In this document: positions 1 to 12,923 of the stretch, in pieces | Layout: every line of letters starts with the position of its first letter | Numbering within the stretch: position 1 is the stretch's first letter | Source of the DNA: Apostichopus japonicus | Taxonomy: Eukaryota; Echinodermata; Holothuroidea; Aspidochirotida; Stichopodidae | Length of the DNA: 64,000 nucleotides | NCBI RefSeq assembly: GCF_037975245.1 | Contig: NC_092572.1 | Location: 5,667,001 to 5,731,000, forward strand | Reading direction: 5' to 3' | Notes under the pieces: model-generated | Told to the model about the DNA's origin: nothing | Databases searched by the model: none | Seen by the model: the letters and a program-made list of their open reading frames with translations, nothing else | Position numbers and translations under genes: made by a program

Positions 1-1260
1 TATACATCAATGTGTCAGTGGTTAGTGGGTAAAAGACCAACACAGGTTTACACTTATTTCAATTCATTGAGTTGCTCATAACACTTTACTCAAACTTCCA
101 TTACGTAATACTATTGGTCCCAAGATTATCCTGCATTTATTAACATTTGTAGTAACTGTTACGTATCAGACGTTGGTTTGATTTATACTTGTGACTTATA
201 AAGAAGGTTGAGTTTAACACTGTTACCGACATTTATATTAATTACTTGAAGTTTATTTCACAACCGTCGGTGATTTTACAACATAACATGTAACACACAC
301 TATAGCACCGTTCTTATTCATAGTGTAATGGCACCGTTTCTACTTCCTTAAGCCATCGTATTACTGTGTGAAATAAGCAATGTCTATACATATATGGATG
401 GTAACGTATTAGGATCAAACTTATATCTATTATAATAATACGAACTTGTGGCTTTTGACAAACAATAGGTTCCTGGGAATTTGAAAAGAAACATTCCAGC
501 AGTATATTTGCATAGGCAGTCGTCTGTTTTCAACCTTTACACTTTTTATCAATTGTTATGCTGCACCAGTGTTTGTCTTACGGTGGTCACACATATTTGA
601 CTAGGTGTGGGCGGTATTTAAAAATGATTAATTTATCGTATCAGGTAGCCTTGTTACGATGCCTTGACAATTGCTACCGTTTCTGTGTTGTGTTCGTTAT
701 ATTGTCCTTGAAGTACCAACGTGCTCTAACTCAATAGTAAATATGTGACGCGCATGTCATGCTGACATCAGGAAAATACAAATGCCACAACTTAACTGGT
801 GTAGTATAATATATGAGAAAGCAAAATCTTATACAACAATGAAAATTCGAATGCAAACATATTTCGGAATTTAAAGCATTTCCATTACATTCTGGAATTA
901 AGTAATAATAAAAATAATAACAATGGCCTTCCTTCTCAAAATTATAATTACCGTCAAACACATCAAATTACAGCTATATTCAATTGATTAATTCCATGTT
1001 AATATTTTATAGGTTGATATTCAGATTCCACACGATTCTGTGTATACCATGATGCTAATTCAAAGTCATGAAACATGATCAAGTTTCTCGCGTTTTGCTT
1101 GACATTCTTATTATGATGAAACTGAAGAACAACCGTCAATATGATATACGTCACTAAGTGCAAAAATGTAGGTAAAATTAAAAAAAAAATAGTAGTTGAG
1201 AAGCTCTGTATAACAAAAACAAACAAACATATAAACGTGTCCTTTTACTTAAATCGGTAT
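1..1260. repeat. Non-coding duplicated module, copy 1
   Basis: This stretch is similar over most of its length to 34980-36270. Shared stretches include the segment around 20-180 (matching about 35010-35160), the one around 260-360 (matching 35230-35340) and the one around 1010-1170 (matching 36060-36210). A shorter third copy lies at 36425-36830, and a fragment of the opening lies at 32610-32760. I see no exon in it. Parallel short minus-strand open frames near 1226 and 36259 are a by-product of the duplication. It may be a low-copy family-specific spacer or an unrecognised transposable element; no terminal repeats were found. Confidence 0.7.
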
Positions 1261-4200
1261 GTAAATATCAAACTCAAAATGTAGCAACCTTTTGCAGATA
1301 TATGTGATTAAAGTCAGAATTATAATCTGTAAGGCAGAAAAATATTCAATCAGTTTCACTTCAGGAATAATATTGATTTGAACTAATTTAAAGATACGTG
1401 TGATAATGTAACTACAAGGTTATGTTCTTGCAGTTATGTCATATGCATCACCATTTCAGCAAACGAACCATCAACAAGCATAATAAGTCCATTGTGATTT
1501 CCGAGGCAACATAACCGATCTAGTGATGTGCACATAATTAAATTATTCAGTCTAGTATGTGATTTTTTATTGTGTGTGTGTGTGTGGGGGGGGGGGTAAT
1601 TCTAAATCCCCTAACTGTTTGAATTTTGGGCAGTAGCTGGTGTAGAGGTCCTCCTTAGCTTAGACGTCAAATTGTGCATTCTGGGGCATATTGGAACTGC
1701 AACTGCCGGTAAATATATCTAGGCAAAAAACTATGCTCATGAATTGAATTGAATTTATGTGTACGATTGAAAAACGGATGTATTCAACTTAAACTGCAAA
1801 TACCTCTCCCTTGTTCACGATTGATTCAACACATCAGCGTTTCTTGAGACTCGAGAAGTGATATAATTCTTCCACATCGCATGTAAATAAATCCACGACT
1901 GGAGATGAAAGTTGGCAATGAGCACGCCATTGAACGGCATCATTGGGGAAGATAACAACTAAAGGTGTTCTTTTGACTTACGGTCTGTCGCATTTTGCGG
2001 TGAATTGGTGGAATATTTTATATTTTTTCACAACTAAAACCCTAGTTAGAGCAGTGTATTATCGTTGACACGTTAATTTCTATGTAAGAACAAAAGAAAC
2101 AGCCAAGAACGTATGTATAATTAAGAAAGAGAAGAAACTGATTTGGTTTAACGCAGGTATCCAGAACTGCACAAGCAACAATTGCTTAGTATCGAATTAT
2201 TTTCCCTAGTTTCCCACAATTGGTAAAAACAAGCCCAGTGACGCGTCGAGATTGGATGAGAATACATTTTATTTCAAAAGCCGGAAACTGCTATACTTGC
2301 AAAATGATTAAAGATTCGAATTCAAGCCGTAATACTACAAAACAATTGTTTAAAAATTTGATACAATAGTTCTCTGCTTTATGTTATTGAAATTTTATGT
2401 CTTTGTCCAACAAAACCATGTAGAAGAGAAAAATTAAGTTTACCTTTCTTCTCCCTAAAATCGACAGTTATGTTTGTTTGTAACAAAACATGATGGTACT
2501 ATTTCATGTTATATTTTATTATCGCAGTGTCATTGAATATCCTAAAACAATGTTGTATAGAACGAGCTACAGAACCATCGCATAGGGAGTGAAAACACAG
2601 CGATATGTATGTTCTGTCGTAGACAAGAAATTAATATATGTTAATGTGGAGAGAGAGAGAAAAAGAGGGGGGGGGGGGCGAATCTTGAAGGTTATTATCG
2701 AATTCGACGAACATGCTTTCGAATTTGGTTGTAAGTTTAGTAGCAGTACGGTAGGTACCATGCCTGTTGAAGGTTGAAGTAGAGTGTGCCAACATATCTA
2801 AAATATGGACAAGAAACAGTTTGCTTACTCAAATAAACCGTATCACTTTAGATCTTATATCTAACTTAACCAACAACTATACAACAAGACAGAAAGGGAA
2901 CCACATTATGCTCTTTTGATTAAAACGTTTTGAGAAATGTCACCAATTATAGAGACTGAACACTAACAGCAAACAGCTCTATCAATTTTCAACCTCAGAC
3001 CCTTACATCGAGAGTATAATTGTATAAACACTCTTAATGCTAACATGTTCTAATATACTTACAACATGGAGTCTGGCCAATTAAGTACAACAACATAAAT
3101 AGGTCAATGTTGCGATTTAATAAGAAGAAACAAACCTAAACAATACGAATCATTGCAGCATGCATCGACAAATGCCAATTGTAAGACATCGCGGTGAATA
3201 AAAGAAATGATTAAATGCATTGAAAACTCGCCCCAAACGGCGTGCGGCCATCTGAAAAAGTTAACTTTCTGTTGCTTGCAAGTGACTTTTTGTTCGTGTC
3301 GCTAAAAAATGCAGACAGTTATGAAACGTGATACCTTAATTGTTATCTTTAGCTGGACCTGAGATGTCCATCGCTGTATCGTTTGTTTACTGTGCTGTGG
3401 GTATAGACCGCAGCTGTATGTACTGACTGAACACTTGTGTATAATTACCGACGGTAGCAAGCTGTGTGTTTGTATTTTCTGGGATCGATGGTGTTGTTTA
3501 ACACTTCTGTTACACCTCATTCGAAAATAGGTCAAAATACCGGCATTAGACGTTTATTTTTGCCCTAGTATTCACACCTTTTAAGTGGTTATCGCTTATG
3601 TTCTTGTTCTCCAAAAACAATGTAACTTCGTTCTTAAAAAATAAACTGTATTTCAAATTATTTTGGTGGTTAGAAGAAGTTAGACTTGTAAATGTTTTTG
3701 CTATTATCTCATGGAAGAACCTGATGTGCAAGATGAAAGTTTATATTCTAAGCACAGTAACTCAAATTACACTGCAAAACCACATAGTACCTCCAGCTTG
3801 TCTATATAGAAGATGACGATGCATGGTCGGTTTACCGCAAGAGATGGATGTACTTCTGAAAATCTCTATGGCATATGTCATAGTGCCTAAAATAAATTTC
3901 TTTCTCGGAATTAAATTTTAAAACTACGGCAACACACCACTTCATCACTAACAAGTGATCGGGTTTTGTTTTAGTAACGTCTAGAGGTCGTGCGCTGACC
4001 TACATGGAGTGTGACCACTCCCGATTTTGCAATTTCCCAAGATCAGGCCCCGAAAATCCCAAGAAATCCCAAAGACACTGTACTGTATGGATATCTAGCA
4101 ATATCTATCTATAGGAATTCCCAAGATCATCCCTTAACTGAAGGCAAATAGATACTTGAAGCCTTCACTGTATAATGAACTTTAAACTGTGCGTCTTTCG

Positions 4201-5020
4201 AAATGAAAAGATTGTGGGGCGTTGCTAAAAAACAAATACAAGGTATTTATTTCAGTCTCATTTCAATTATTCGAATTTGTAAGCAAACAGCCGATATCAC
4301 ATCATATCAGTGACCATGAAATTGGCGTTCCAGTATGAACAACTTCCAAACTGTTAGTGTGTGTAGTGTTCGGTTTCGGAAATATCTGGTATTTTTCCAT
4401 TCCTTCAACGAAGTTTTATATTAGCCGTTATAAGTGGTTTTAATATATGTACACCAATGCATGGGCGCAGATCCTGGCCTGGACAGCGGGACGTGTCCCC
4501 ACTAGCTTTTTCATTAGTGGGGACATGATATATCGTGTCCCCATCAAGTTGTCTTGACCAAACGTTGCATTTCAAAATCCCCTGTATTGAACTTTGGCGC
4601 AGTTTGATCCAGCATTGTGCAAATGACATGCTATAAAAGAAAAGAATTATTATAATTGACACTGTTAGGCGTGACTTCTCCGCTTAAGTATCAACACATT
4701 CAATCATGTGAAACATACTCTGTACACGAGACTGGTAAATTGTGGTCAGCAAAACGGACTGAGTGCGAACCAAACAATCATTAACAACTCACACTGTGTG
4801 TTGCCAATTTGAGCTAGATTCACGTACGGTTCTCATTTTATTATATTTATCCACAGTTGTTAAATATAGGACGGAAATCGCATTTGCGGCAGTCTATACT
4901 TGTTTTCTGGGATAGGACTCCAGACCCATCGTATACAAAAGTCTACCTGGATTGTTTGTCCCCTGATTTTTTTTTCTGCAGACGCCTATGTATTTCCCCA
5001 AACTAAATTTCTAAGCCATG
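1261..5020. other. No gene recognised
   Basis: AT-rich sequence with small simple tracts: TG then G at about 1572-1597, and GA then G at about 2649-2679. No exon with a convincing domain and no RNA gene was seen. If locus A ever had signal-peptide and Ig exons like those of locus B (42.4-52.3 kb), they are not recognisable here or lie outside the window. Confidence 0.5.
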
Positions 5021-5029
5021 AGATCTAAA

Positions 5030-5735
5030 ACTTAGGGAGGTTTGGGAGCATCATTGGGTCTGGGAAGTGTTATTTCCGGCGATCTAGGAGGTATATATTT
5101 GCCCAAAAAATTCTTGTACGCTACGTGAGAACCCGTGGTCGCGCTCCACTTAGATAGTATCAGAGAACAGACAAGCGTCCCCACCATTATCCAAGACTGC
5201 ACTGCGCCCATGCACCAATAAATTAACCGACTGTCCCTGACCAACATTCTTACACATACCTTCCTCTACCTGTGCAATTTTGACCGGTCTGTTAGGGATT
5301 GAAGAAGGTTTTTTACTATATTGGTTGTCCATAGATGAAAATTTGTGCAACATTATGGGTATGTTTTGAAGTGAATTTATTTCACGAGAAATGTGAATTG
5401 TCAAATTCTGAACACATAATGGGCTTAAAACTTTAAAAAGTGGGGCTGACGGGTATTGTGGTCCGCGACGTAGAATCACCTACAAAAGCAATGACCCACA
5501 GGAGATGCGATGAGGTCGCACATGATGTGACTGGTGACAATCTTCTAAAAGGTTATGGATGAAAAACAATTATTTGGTTCTCGGGCAAAAGTGTAAATCT
5601 GGTTGGTCATTTTCAAGCCCGAGAAGTGCCATTTCCGGTGATCTGGGGGGTATCAAAACCAGAAATTTTCTTGTACGCTGCGCGCCAACCGATGGTGGCG
5701 CTCCGCTTAGATAGTAATTCGCGCCCCCCCCCCCG
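5030..5735 (-). mobile_element. Two fragments of the hAT-like non-autonomous family
   Basis: Segments at about 5040-5160 and 5610-5722 are diverged reverse-complement copies of the element seen at 29080-29190. All share a diagnostic stretch on the minus strand reading ATCTAAGCGGAGCGCCACC, followed by a GGTTGGCGCG-like core, a CAAGAAAATT stretch and a pyrimidine/purine block ending near a CCGGAAA...CACTTCCCGAG-like sequence. The 5610-5722 copy is nearly base for base the same; the 5040-5160 copy is more decayed. No intact ends were found here. A homopolymer of C follows at 5727-5735. Confidence 0.7.
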
Positions 5736-6559
5736 GGTTAGAAAATCCCTGATAACGGTTAATTTCTAACAACATCAATCAATAACCTGTTCCTGATCAG
5801 TTAGCCTAAAAAATATCATTTTTTGTTTTAAAACAAAATGGTTACGAGTGTAAACTTGGTCAGTTAATGTGTGACATTCTCTGTGACTATGTTTGTAGTG
5901 TATATGAGATCTGTTCATGGAATATTACCTTATAATGTGTACATTTGATCTAATGTATGCTGAATGGCGCAAGTATATGGGCTCACAGTAGGTGGTAATA
6001 GGGTCTCATTTAAAATGTGGAAAGGCAAATCTAAGCCAGTTGGCTTTCTAGACCATTTATTTCCTCTCTAGTTATTAGTGAGTTCAATATCTTGAAGAAA
6101 AACAAGTATTTCAAACTAAATTGCTTGTTGAGATCATTCACTCGGTTGTTCCTAAAAACATTTGCAAAATATCACTCCATTTGAAAAAAAACAATCATAC
6201 CTTAACTATACAAACTGCTATAAGGAGTGGCTTTTGACTTAAATATTCAGCATTTTGTTTAGAGTAATTAACTTCTGCCAAAGGTTGTCCCATTGAATAA
6301 ACATTGTTTTTGTACATGATTCATAATTACTGTGCATTAACTAGTGATGGGAACGTTCTAGCCAACTGCTCCCGGGTATACGTTTGTTATTTTCGGCCGT
6401 TTCCCCCAGGGACCCGTAGGGGATGCGACGGTGTTTAATATGGAGATAGCGAATGGTTCACAAAATGTGCAAGTTTAGCAGAAGTATAGGTAAAATAAGT
6501 GTTAAAGTGTTGTACTTTGGTTGGCCTATGTTTGATTATTTAAATGTAGCTCATTATCC

Positions 6560-8465
6560 TGCTTGGTTAAAAGTAGTACTTAAGAATAAAATAAATGTAA
6601 TTGTAGTTTGAAAAATATAATAGTATCGTATCATTTTACTGGGCTTCACTTCCTATGAGGTTGTTTAGACAGTAGGAAATTATAGCATTCCAACATATTT
6701 AATTTACATTTGGCAATATATGTACTTAACATAACCTGTTTCCATTGAGTTGTATTAATCATCCTAAAATTTGTAATAAGTATGATAAAATAGGCTAGGT
6801 TACATTAATGTATATCTTAAGTTAGGTATAAGCCTAGTCATTGACCTGTCATATAGCCATCTATGTTGGATTTCAGACGCATGTTTCTAAAATGTAATTT
6901 ATACTTGGTGAATCAAAGTGATGATACCTTTAACATTGAAATGCGAATGCCAGTTCCTGTTGACGAGTACAAGCGCAAGTAGCATGCAAAGCCGTGAGTA
7001 TTTTTCAATATTTTGACATTTGCTGATTACGAGAACGATTGCAAATTAGCTATTTGTACTTGCACGAGTACGAAGTACAAGTGTGTTGCATTTAAGACGT
7101 ATAAAATGTACTTAGTACTATTCGTCGATGCATGTGGATTCTTACATTTAATAAGCAAAATTGTCCCTTTATTAACCTTTAGATTACAATACAAAATTGA
7201 TTGAAACACTTTTAGGTCATGTAATGGATGCCAAATGTCACATTTGTAAAGGAAACATTTCCTTGCACTTATAACTTGTCTCACTGTTGGAGATCTTCTC
7301 ATAATTAAAACGGCAAACGCATTTAGGTCGGTGCATGCACCAGCTAAACAAATTTGCAACCTGACAACCTCAAAGAACTGTTCGGTAATTAATTTCTAGA
7401 TAGTGTTGATGATTGTTTCTATACGTTTAGACCATTAAAAGGTCAATGAGTGGCCTAGAAATTTTGCGGAAAGGATTGGTGGGTGGCAGAAGGGAAACAC
7501 AGCTAAATTTGGGCCCTTCCTTTAAAGAAAGTGATATTTTGTTTTGGTACTATACCAAAATGCAGAGGATATGCAATCGCTTACTCTACGAATGTAACAT
7601 TGTTATATTAATGTACATTTCCAAAAGAAGGCTTCACCGAAATGCTCATACGTACCCACGTGTTACTGTGACGTGTGCTTCAGCGGAAATTCTCTAGCTG
7701 AGCTTGTACTTCAGAGTGTAATTTTGATTAGTCATGGATGGAAGCATCACACCAGGTCGGACAATGTCTTCTTGGTCAGGAAACACGAGAGCTCAACGCA
7801 TCAGACCAGACAGCTGCAAACTCACCAGTTGCATGTATTATACCAGGAAGTATATATCTTCGTGTCCTAGGTTTCCTGGTATATTATCTTTAATAACGCG
7901 TAATGCGAACGTGATCTCCAATGATCATGGAACATCTGAGAAAGGATATCTCAATTGTAACATCACGGCTGATATTTCAATTGATTACAACATGCAGCAA
8001 CATTTTACCCGACCTGACGATTAAGATGAAAATGACATAAAATAATACACACGCAAACGTTAATACTTTCCCTTTTCCTGATGTAAGTGATAGTTCTTAA
8101 TAATTACTCACTGCGAAGTGTGACTTTTTTGTTCTAATTATATTACTTCCTCCCTGTTTAATGCAATGTTTGCTACTGACATATTAACATGATCGAACAT
8201 ATTTGGAACTAAATTTCTGCATGTTAATCATAACTGTATTTAATTCAGATTTTGCTTCTTATCATTTACTATTATAAAAGAGATACCCATTTGCATTCGT
8301 CAAAGGAAAAGTAATGAACTAAATTAAAGGCCTTCCAGTTCTCATATTTTTTTATAATCCTTTGTCCTAATAGGTATCACGCGTTTTTTTTTTTTGATAG
8401 CAAATGTTTAGCAGGTATTTTATAACATTGTAAAGTTAGTGTATAGGCTGATAAGAGTACTATTG
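6560..8465. other. Copy-A-only segment, unexplained
   Basis: Copy B passes directly from the sequence matching about 6540 to the sequence matching about 8475 (junction at about 53650-53680), so roughly 1.9 kb is present only in A. It could be an insertion in A or a deletion in B. I found no terminal repeats or target duplication, and no protein domain in its short open frames (for example 7446-7697 and 7734-8024). Confidence 0.55.
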
Positions 8466-8469
8466 GGGG

Positions 8470-8880
8470 CTTAACAGAGAAAAATACGCCGATGTCGTTG
8501 TCGGTAACTCCGTCGCTTCAAAGATATTCTGTTTCCCTGGCTATCGTTTACATTTAAACATTCCTACTGTGACAAGTAATGTAAGCCTGTGGAGCAGGCA
8601 AATTGCCTGCTCCACAGGCTTACATTAATTGCCTGAGGCAATAATACAAATCATAACATAGGAGCCAGATTCTCTTCCACCTTAAACTTATTAACAAACA
8701 AAGATCCATTGAGAATGAACAAAATGCCACTCCGCAATATGGTATATGTAACATGTAATACTTAACAAATGTTACATTTGCATTTTCAATGTTTAATTGA
8801 CCCTTTATACTTATCCTAGTATCACAAACGAAACATCTAACCACAGCTGTCATCACAAAATATTCTCTACCTTTGAATCA
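8470..8880. repeat. Older triplicated segment, copy in A
   Basis: This segment recurs in copy B (53680-54060) and, more diverged, in an intron of gene A at 18630-18970. All three share a GCTTCAAAGAT stretch, a block containing TTCTACCTTttatTTACTAACAAA-like sequence, and a downstream block with an AGCTGT...TCACAAAATAT pattern. It is an intronic repeat or an older internal duplication. No coding potential is conserved among the copies. Confidence 0.65.
8577..8627. repeat. Perfect palindrome with 25-bp arms
   Basis: Arms at 8577-8601 and 8603-8627 are exact reverse complements around a single central base. The left arm starts TAATGTAAGCCTGTGGAGCA. Copy B (about 53773-53810) keeps only a diverged left arm, so the inverted arm is specific to copy A. 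Confidence 0.9.
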
Positions 8881-11299
8881 ATCAATTATCGTTGAATCCT
8901 AAAATACCATAAGAAAGGATATTTTAACGATGATGTATTTGTTATTGAAGTTATTTTTGTTTCTTTGTTGTTTAGAATAAGCGAGTGAATGGCTTGAGCA
9001 AAGTCCAATGACCTATCCATTCGACCCTGTCTCTTTCTGTGCGTGCCTATCTAGTAGTTTTGTGTTTTCCATGTTCTCAAATAAGCCATAACAAAAAACC
9101 GACATTTGAATAGATTCTTGCGCGAGGCTATTCAATCAATCACGAGACAACTAATTCCATCACCCGATGAATCCGGTGTACTCTTCCGATGTTATGAACA
9201 CACGTACGAGCACACAGGAAGACAGCCAGACATCGGAAAGGACGTAAAATGGAAGCTGTAATAATTTTAGATAAAATGAACCGTACTTTGACTTGGTTAC
9301 TGGTAGGGACATTGTAAAGATCTACAAATGTAATTGAGTGGTAGTAAGAAACTCGTTGTTTTAAGTTTAGGACCCAAATATTTGTGTTTGGAGTCAACCG
9401 AGTTCGTAGACATAACAAGGGGCTAGGCTTGTTAGGGTGTATGTGATTCACTGCAACGTTAGACACTAGATTATAAACCACCCTTTTTTTTGTTTCGTAA
9501 GAGTATTTGCGACCTAGAGAGCATTTGTACATTTGGCTCAAATATTTATGATCTTGAAGAAAACAATTGAGGGGAAGAATATTGAAAGGTAACAGCAAAT
9601 TGTACATTTTAGTATTTTCACTCAGTAAGGCGAGGCTGTACTACTCAATATACAGGAGCGATATACCTTCGCACGAGTCATATTCGCCAGAGTCATTATA
9701 CTCACGAGTCATTACACTCACGAGCCATTATACTTACGAGGCCCTTGTTTTAAACAGTTGTTAAATTGGAATAACTTGATTTGTGGATACATGTTATTGA
9801 GTACAAGAACACTCTTCTTTTCTGTAAAGTTCACAGGTCATTTGAGATTAAACGAGATTAAAGTATGAAAACCCTGTAAACACGATAACTCAGTAAATAC
9901 ATCTATCTTGTAATCAAGGGTAGACATTAGCTTGTGAGAACACTATCAAGGAAAGTGGTTCTTCAATCATCTCTTTGATATACATATGAGACCAGCATGG
10001 ACCAGCAGCCAGTTTGTTATTTAAACGATAGATACGTGTAGTTTTTACCTTATTCTGTGTAACGAATCAGTTCAAGAATGATTGACAACTAGCCCGTTGG
10101 TGTAAACATTGACCAAAATATGACCAGAATTTTAAAGAAAGTTAGCTTTCAGCCTTAAGTATACTTACGGGAGAGCTTGTTAAGAGCCAGACGACCATCC
10201 ACAAGAAAGATTACTAGACAGGTTTGTCATGTATGAGAGCCTATATATCAGCGACATTTAAAAACAAACAAAAAACAAACAATAATCGCTATTTGGCAAG
10301 CGTAACAACAGTTCATTGCACCAAATAATTGATTAACTTGTCACTAATATAATTTGTATTCTCTGTAAATGTTACAGGTATTGCAAGATTTAAAGTCAAT
10401 TATTTCCAACCTTTGCAAGGTACATACAATCTGCTTCGTAACTCACACTGAAAATGATATTTCTATGCAATAACAAATTCTCCGGATGTATAACTTAAAA
10501 TCAAATGTAACAGAATAATTGAAATGCTGGTTGCACCAATGTTGTCCCAAACAAATCCCGAAGAGCTTTAGCTATAACTGGTGCCACTTTTTTTTCTTTA
10601 AAGTTACTTTGTATCTGTACAATAGCTACATAGCTATAGGCTTGGGAGAACCTCACTGCACCTCTGCATAATATGTTCTTGCCATCTTCATTACAAAATA
10701 CTATTGCTCCAATATCCAATATTGACCCCCAACAGCTTAGCTATGGCAATATTAATCTTATACCCATACCCAAGGCGGTTGGAAAGGCATTTGTCGAGTA
10801 GAAAATTCGCAACTAAGGTGCCGATGAGAATTGGAAACTTTGCATGAAATCACGATACCGAAGTTTTTCAGAACTCCTCAAATTGTGTAAATTAGGTGTC
10901 AATCATGTGGAAAACACACCGAAAAGTCCTTAATAAGATTTTCTATACATCTCGTGTATTTGTGTTCTGACTCGAAACGGTGTTTTTCTTCACTTCTTCG
11001 TGTAACCAAACCAAATTCTATTTATCTTTGTGAGCATATGTCAACAACGGGAAAATCCGAATCGAGAACTATTAATTTTTTGGGTAATTAATCTTTTCCC
11101 GTATGACAAAGATATTAGGTAAAGTATTCTAAATAAAATAAACTTATTTTTCTGTATTATCACTATTCAAGCAAAGATATGTGTGATTAATAGCAATTAG
11201 TACATACACATAGCACAACTGTAAGCAGGCTGCTTGTAACTCTGTTCGGGGACAAATAAAAATGTTATCCAAAAACTCATTTAAACAGAATACCGGGCC

Positions 11300-12295
11300 G
11301 CGAATATTTTTTCCCAAACTGAACTGACACTGATATAATATCCTAGATTCTGATTGGCTCTCAGCGAGCACGTGATATACTTTAATATTCAACATGGATC
11401 CCTCGATAATCTGTCGATATCAGTATGATATTCACATTAGCAATTTTCTAGAACTTTTGGTAGGTATATATGAACGAAAGTATATAGTGTTCTTAACACA
11501 ATGAAGCAACTATTCCCAACTACTGCGCCCATTATAGGCAGTCCTCGAACGTTTGTTTACTCGCTTGACTCCGCTCTACACAACACATGTGATGCAGCCT
11601 ATTGTACTGTGTATAGTATACAACACAATAAAACACAGTGCATTTGTAATTGCATACACATGTAGCCGATGTACATATGTACGAGTTGTTTGTGTACATT
11701 CGGAGTTGCGATACTTTTAGTTTTATCATCATTAATTCAAAATGTATTCAGTCATTGAATCATGGTAGGCCTAGTCGAATATGCAGTGGCCATGAAGACG
11801 GCGAGCGAGTGTGTGCCAGCCAGTGAGTGTATACAAAAAAAGGCATTTGACGATATGGCTGTGTCTTTTGACTTGTTAACTAGTTGTATATAGCCTTATA
11901 AACTATACGTACGGAAACACAAATGTTTGCCGGCACCATTAGACGTTCTTGTACATGGTGACCTAGTAGGCCTGCATTAACCGTATATACGTATTCGTAT
12001 TAGTTCGAGATCTCAAATTCACTATAGGCCCTACCGCCCTTACAGTAGCTCTCGATAACTGGAAAGCCTCACATTTTATCTACACGTATAGGCACACTTA
12101 GGCCTACAGACTTTAACTTAGCCTGTATAAGGCCTAAACACGTATTTTTGAAATGATGTGGCCCATGAGGATTGGTATGATCAACACTTACAGTGTCACA
12201 TACATTCATTGATAAACGCAGACTACCATTCCGGTTTTGATCAACCAATCAGAAATAATTTCAGTGTCAGTTCAGTTTGGGAAAAATATATTCGC
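11300..12295. mobile_element. Mutator-like (MULE) non-autonomous element
   Basis: A 996-bp insertion with long terminal inverted repeats: the left end begins GCGAATATTTTTTCCCAAAC, and the right end reads as its near-exact reverse complement for about 33 bp, with weaker similarity beyond. It is flanked by a perfect 9-bp direct repeat, TACCGGGCC (11291-11299 and 12296-12304). The paralogous site in copy B (57095-57103) has one TACCGGGCC and no insert, so this is a clean filled/empty pair. A 9-bp target duplication with long TIRs is typical of Mutator/MULE transposons. No transposase frame is present, so it is a MITE-type derivative moved in trans. Confidence 0.85.
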
Positions 12296-12923
12296 TACCG
12301 GGCCTACACACTCATCAACTCTACGAACGTACCAAAGTGTTATTACTGTACATTTTCAAAATGATGCATTATCAACAGCTTATGCATATCAATATACTAC
12401 TTTCACGTGTGATTCAACAGAGTTTCTCTCTCTGAGCGTGCACATGATTAGTCACTGCACCACGTATCAATGTATTGTTTAATATTGACTAACGTGTATG
12501 TGTGTTTTTTGTTTGCATTGGACATTATGAAAATATACCCGTGTGCTTGCGTAAATGAAGGATCAACTCAATTAACTGATTAATTATCTTTAGGTTCCTA
12601 ATTGTCAATATACCTAAACTTGACACTCTGTTTGGTATGTTAACTGTTCGTGTAAGTCTCTCTTCAATACACACTTCAAATGGAAGTTTATTCGACTGCT
12701 CTATCCAACAACACTGTTACCCTGTCGGGGTAGGTGGGACTTCTGCTGACAGTGTGGTCAACTATTAATGATAACGATGCAGATAATGATGATGATAAAG
12801 ATCAAGATCGTGATCGAGATCAATATCGAGATCATGTACATGATCATGATAATTGTCCACGACCCCGTCCCGGTCCCATCCCCGTCCCTGTCCCCGTCCC
12901 GGTATCCATATTCCAGTCCCCGT

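Noticed and set aside
999-1226. Similar minus-strand frames here and at 36056-36259
   Set aside because: Similarity follows from the duplication of the whole non-coding module; no domain or splice context.
7446-8024. Open frames that could be an Ig exon of gene A
   Set aside because: No Cys/Trp Ig pattern and no splice sites in suitable phase.
9140-9607. 155-codon minus-strand open frame
   Set aside because: The paralogous region in copy B (about 54560-55030) has small indels that break the frame, so it is not conserved as protein.
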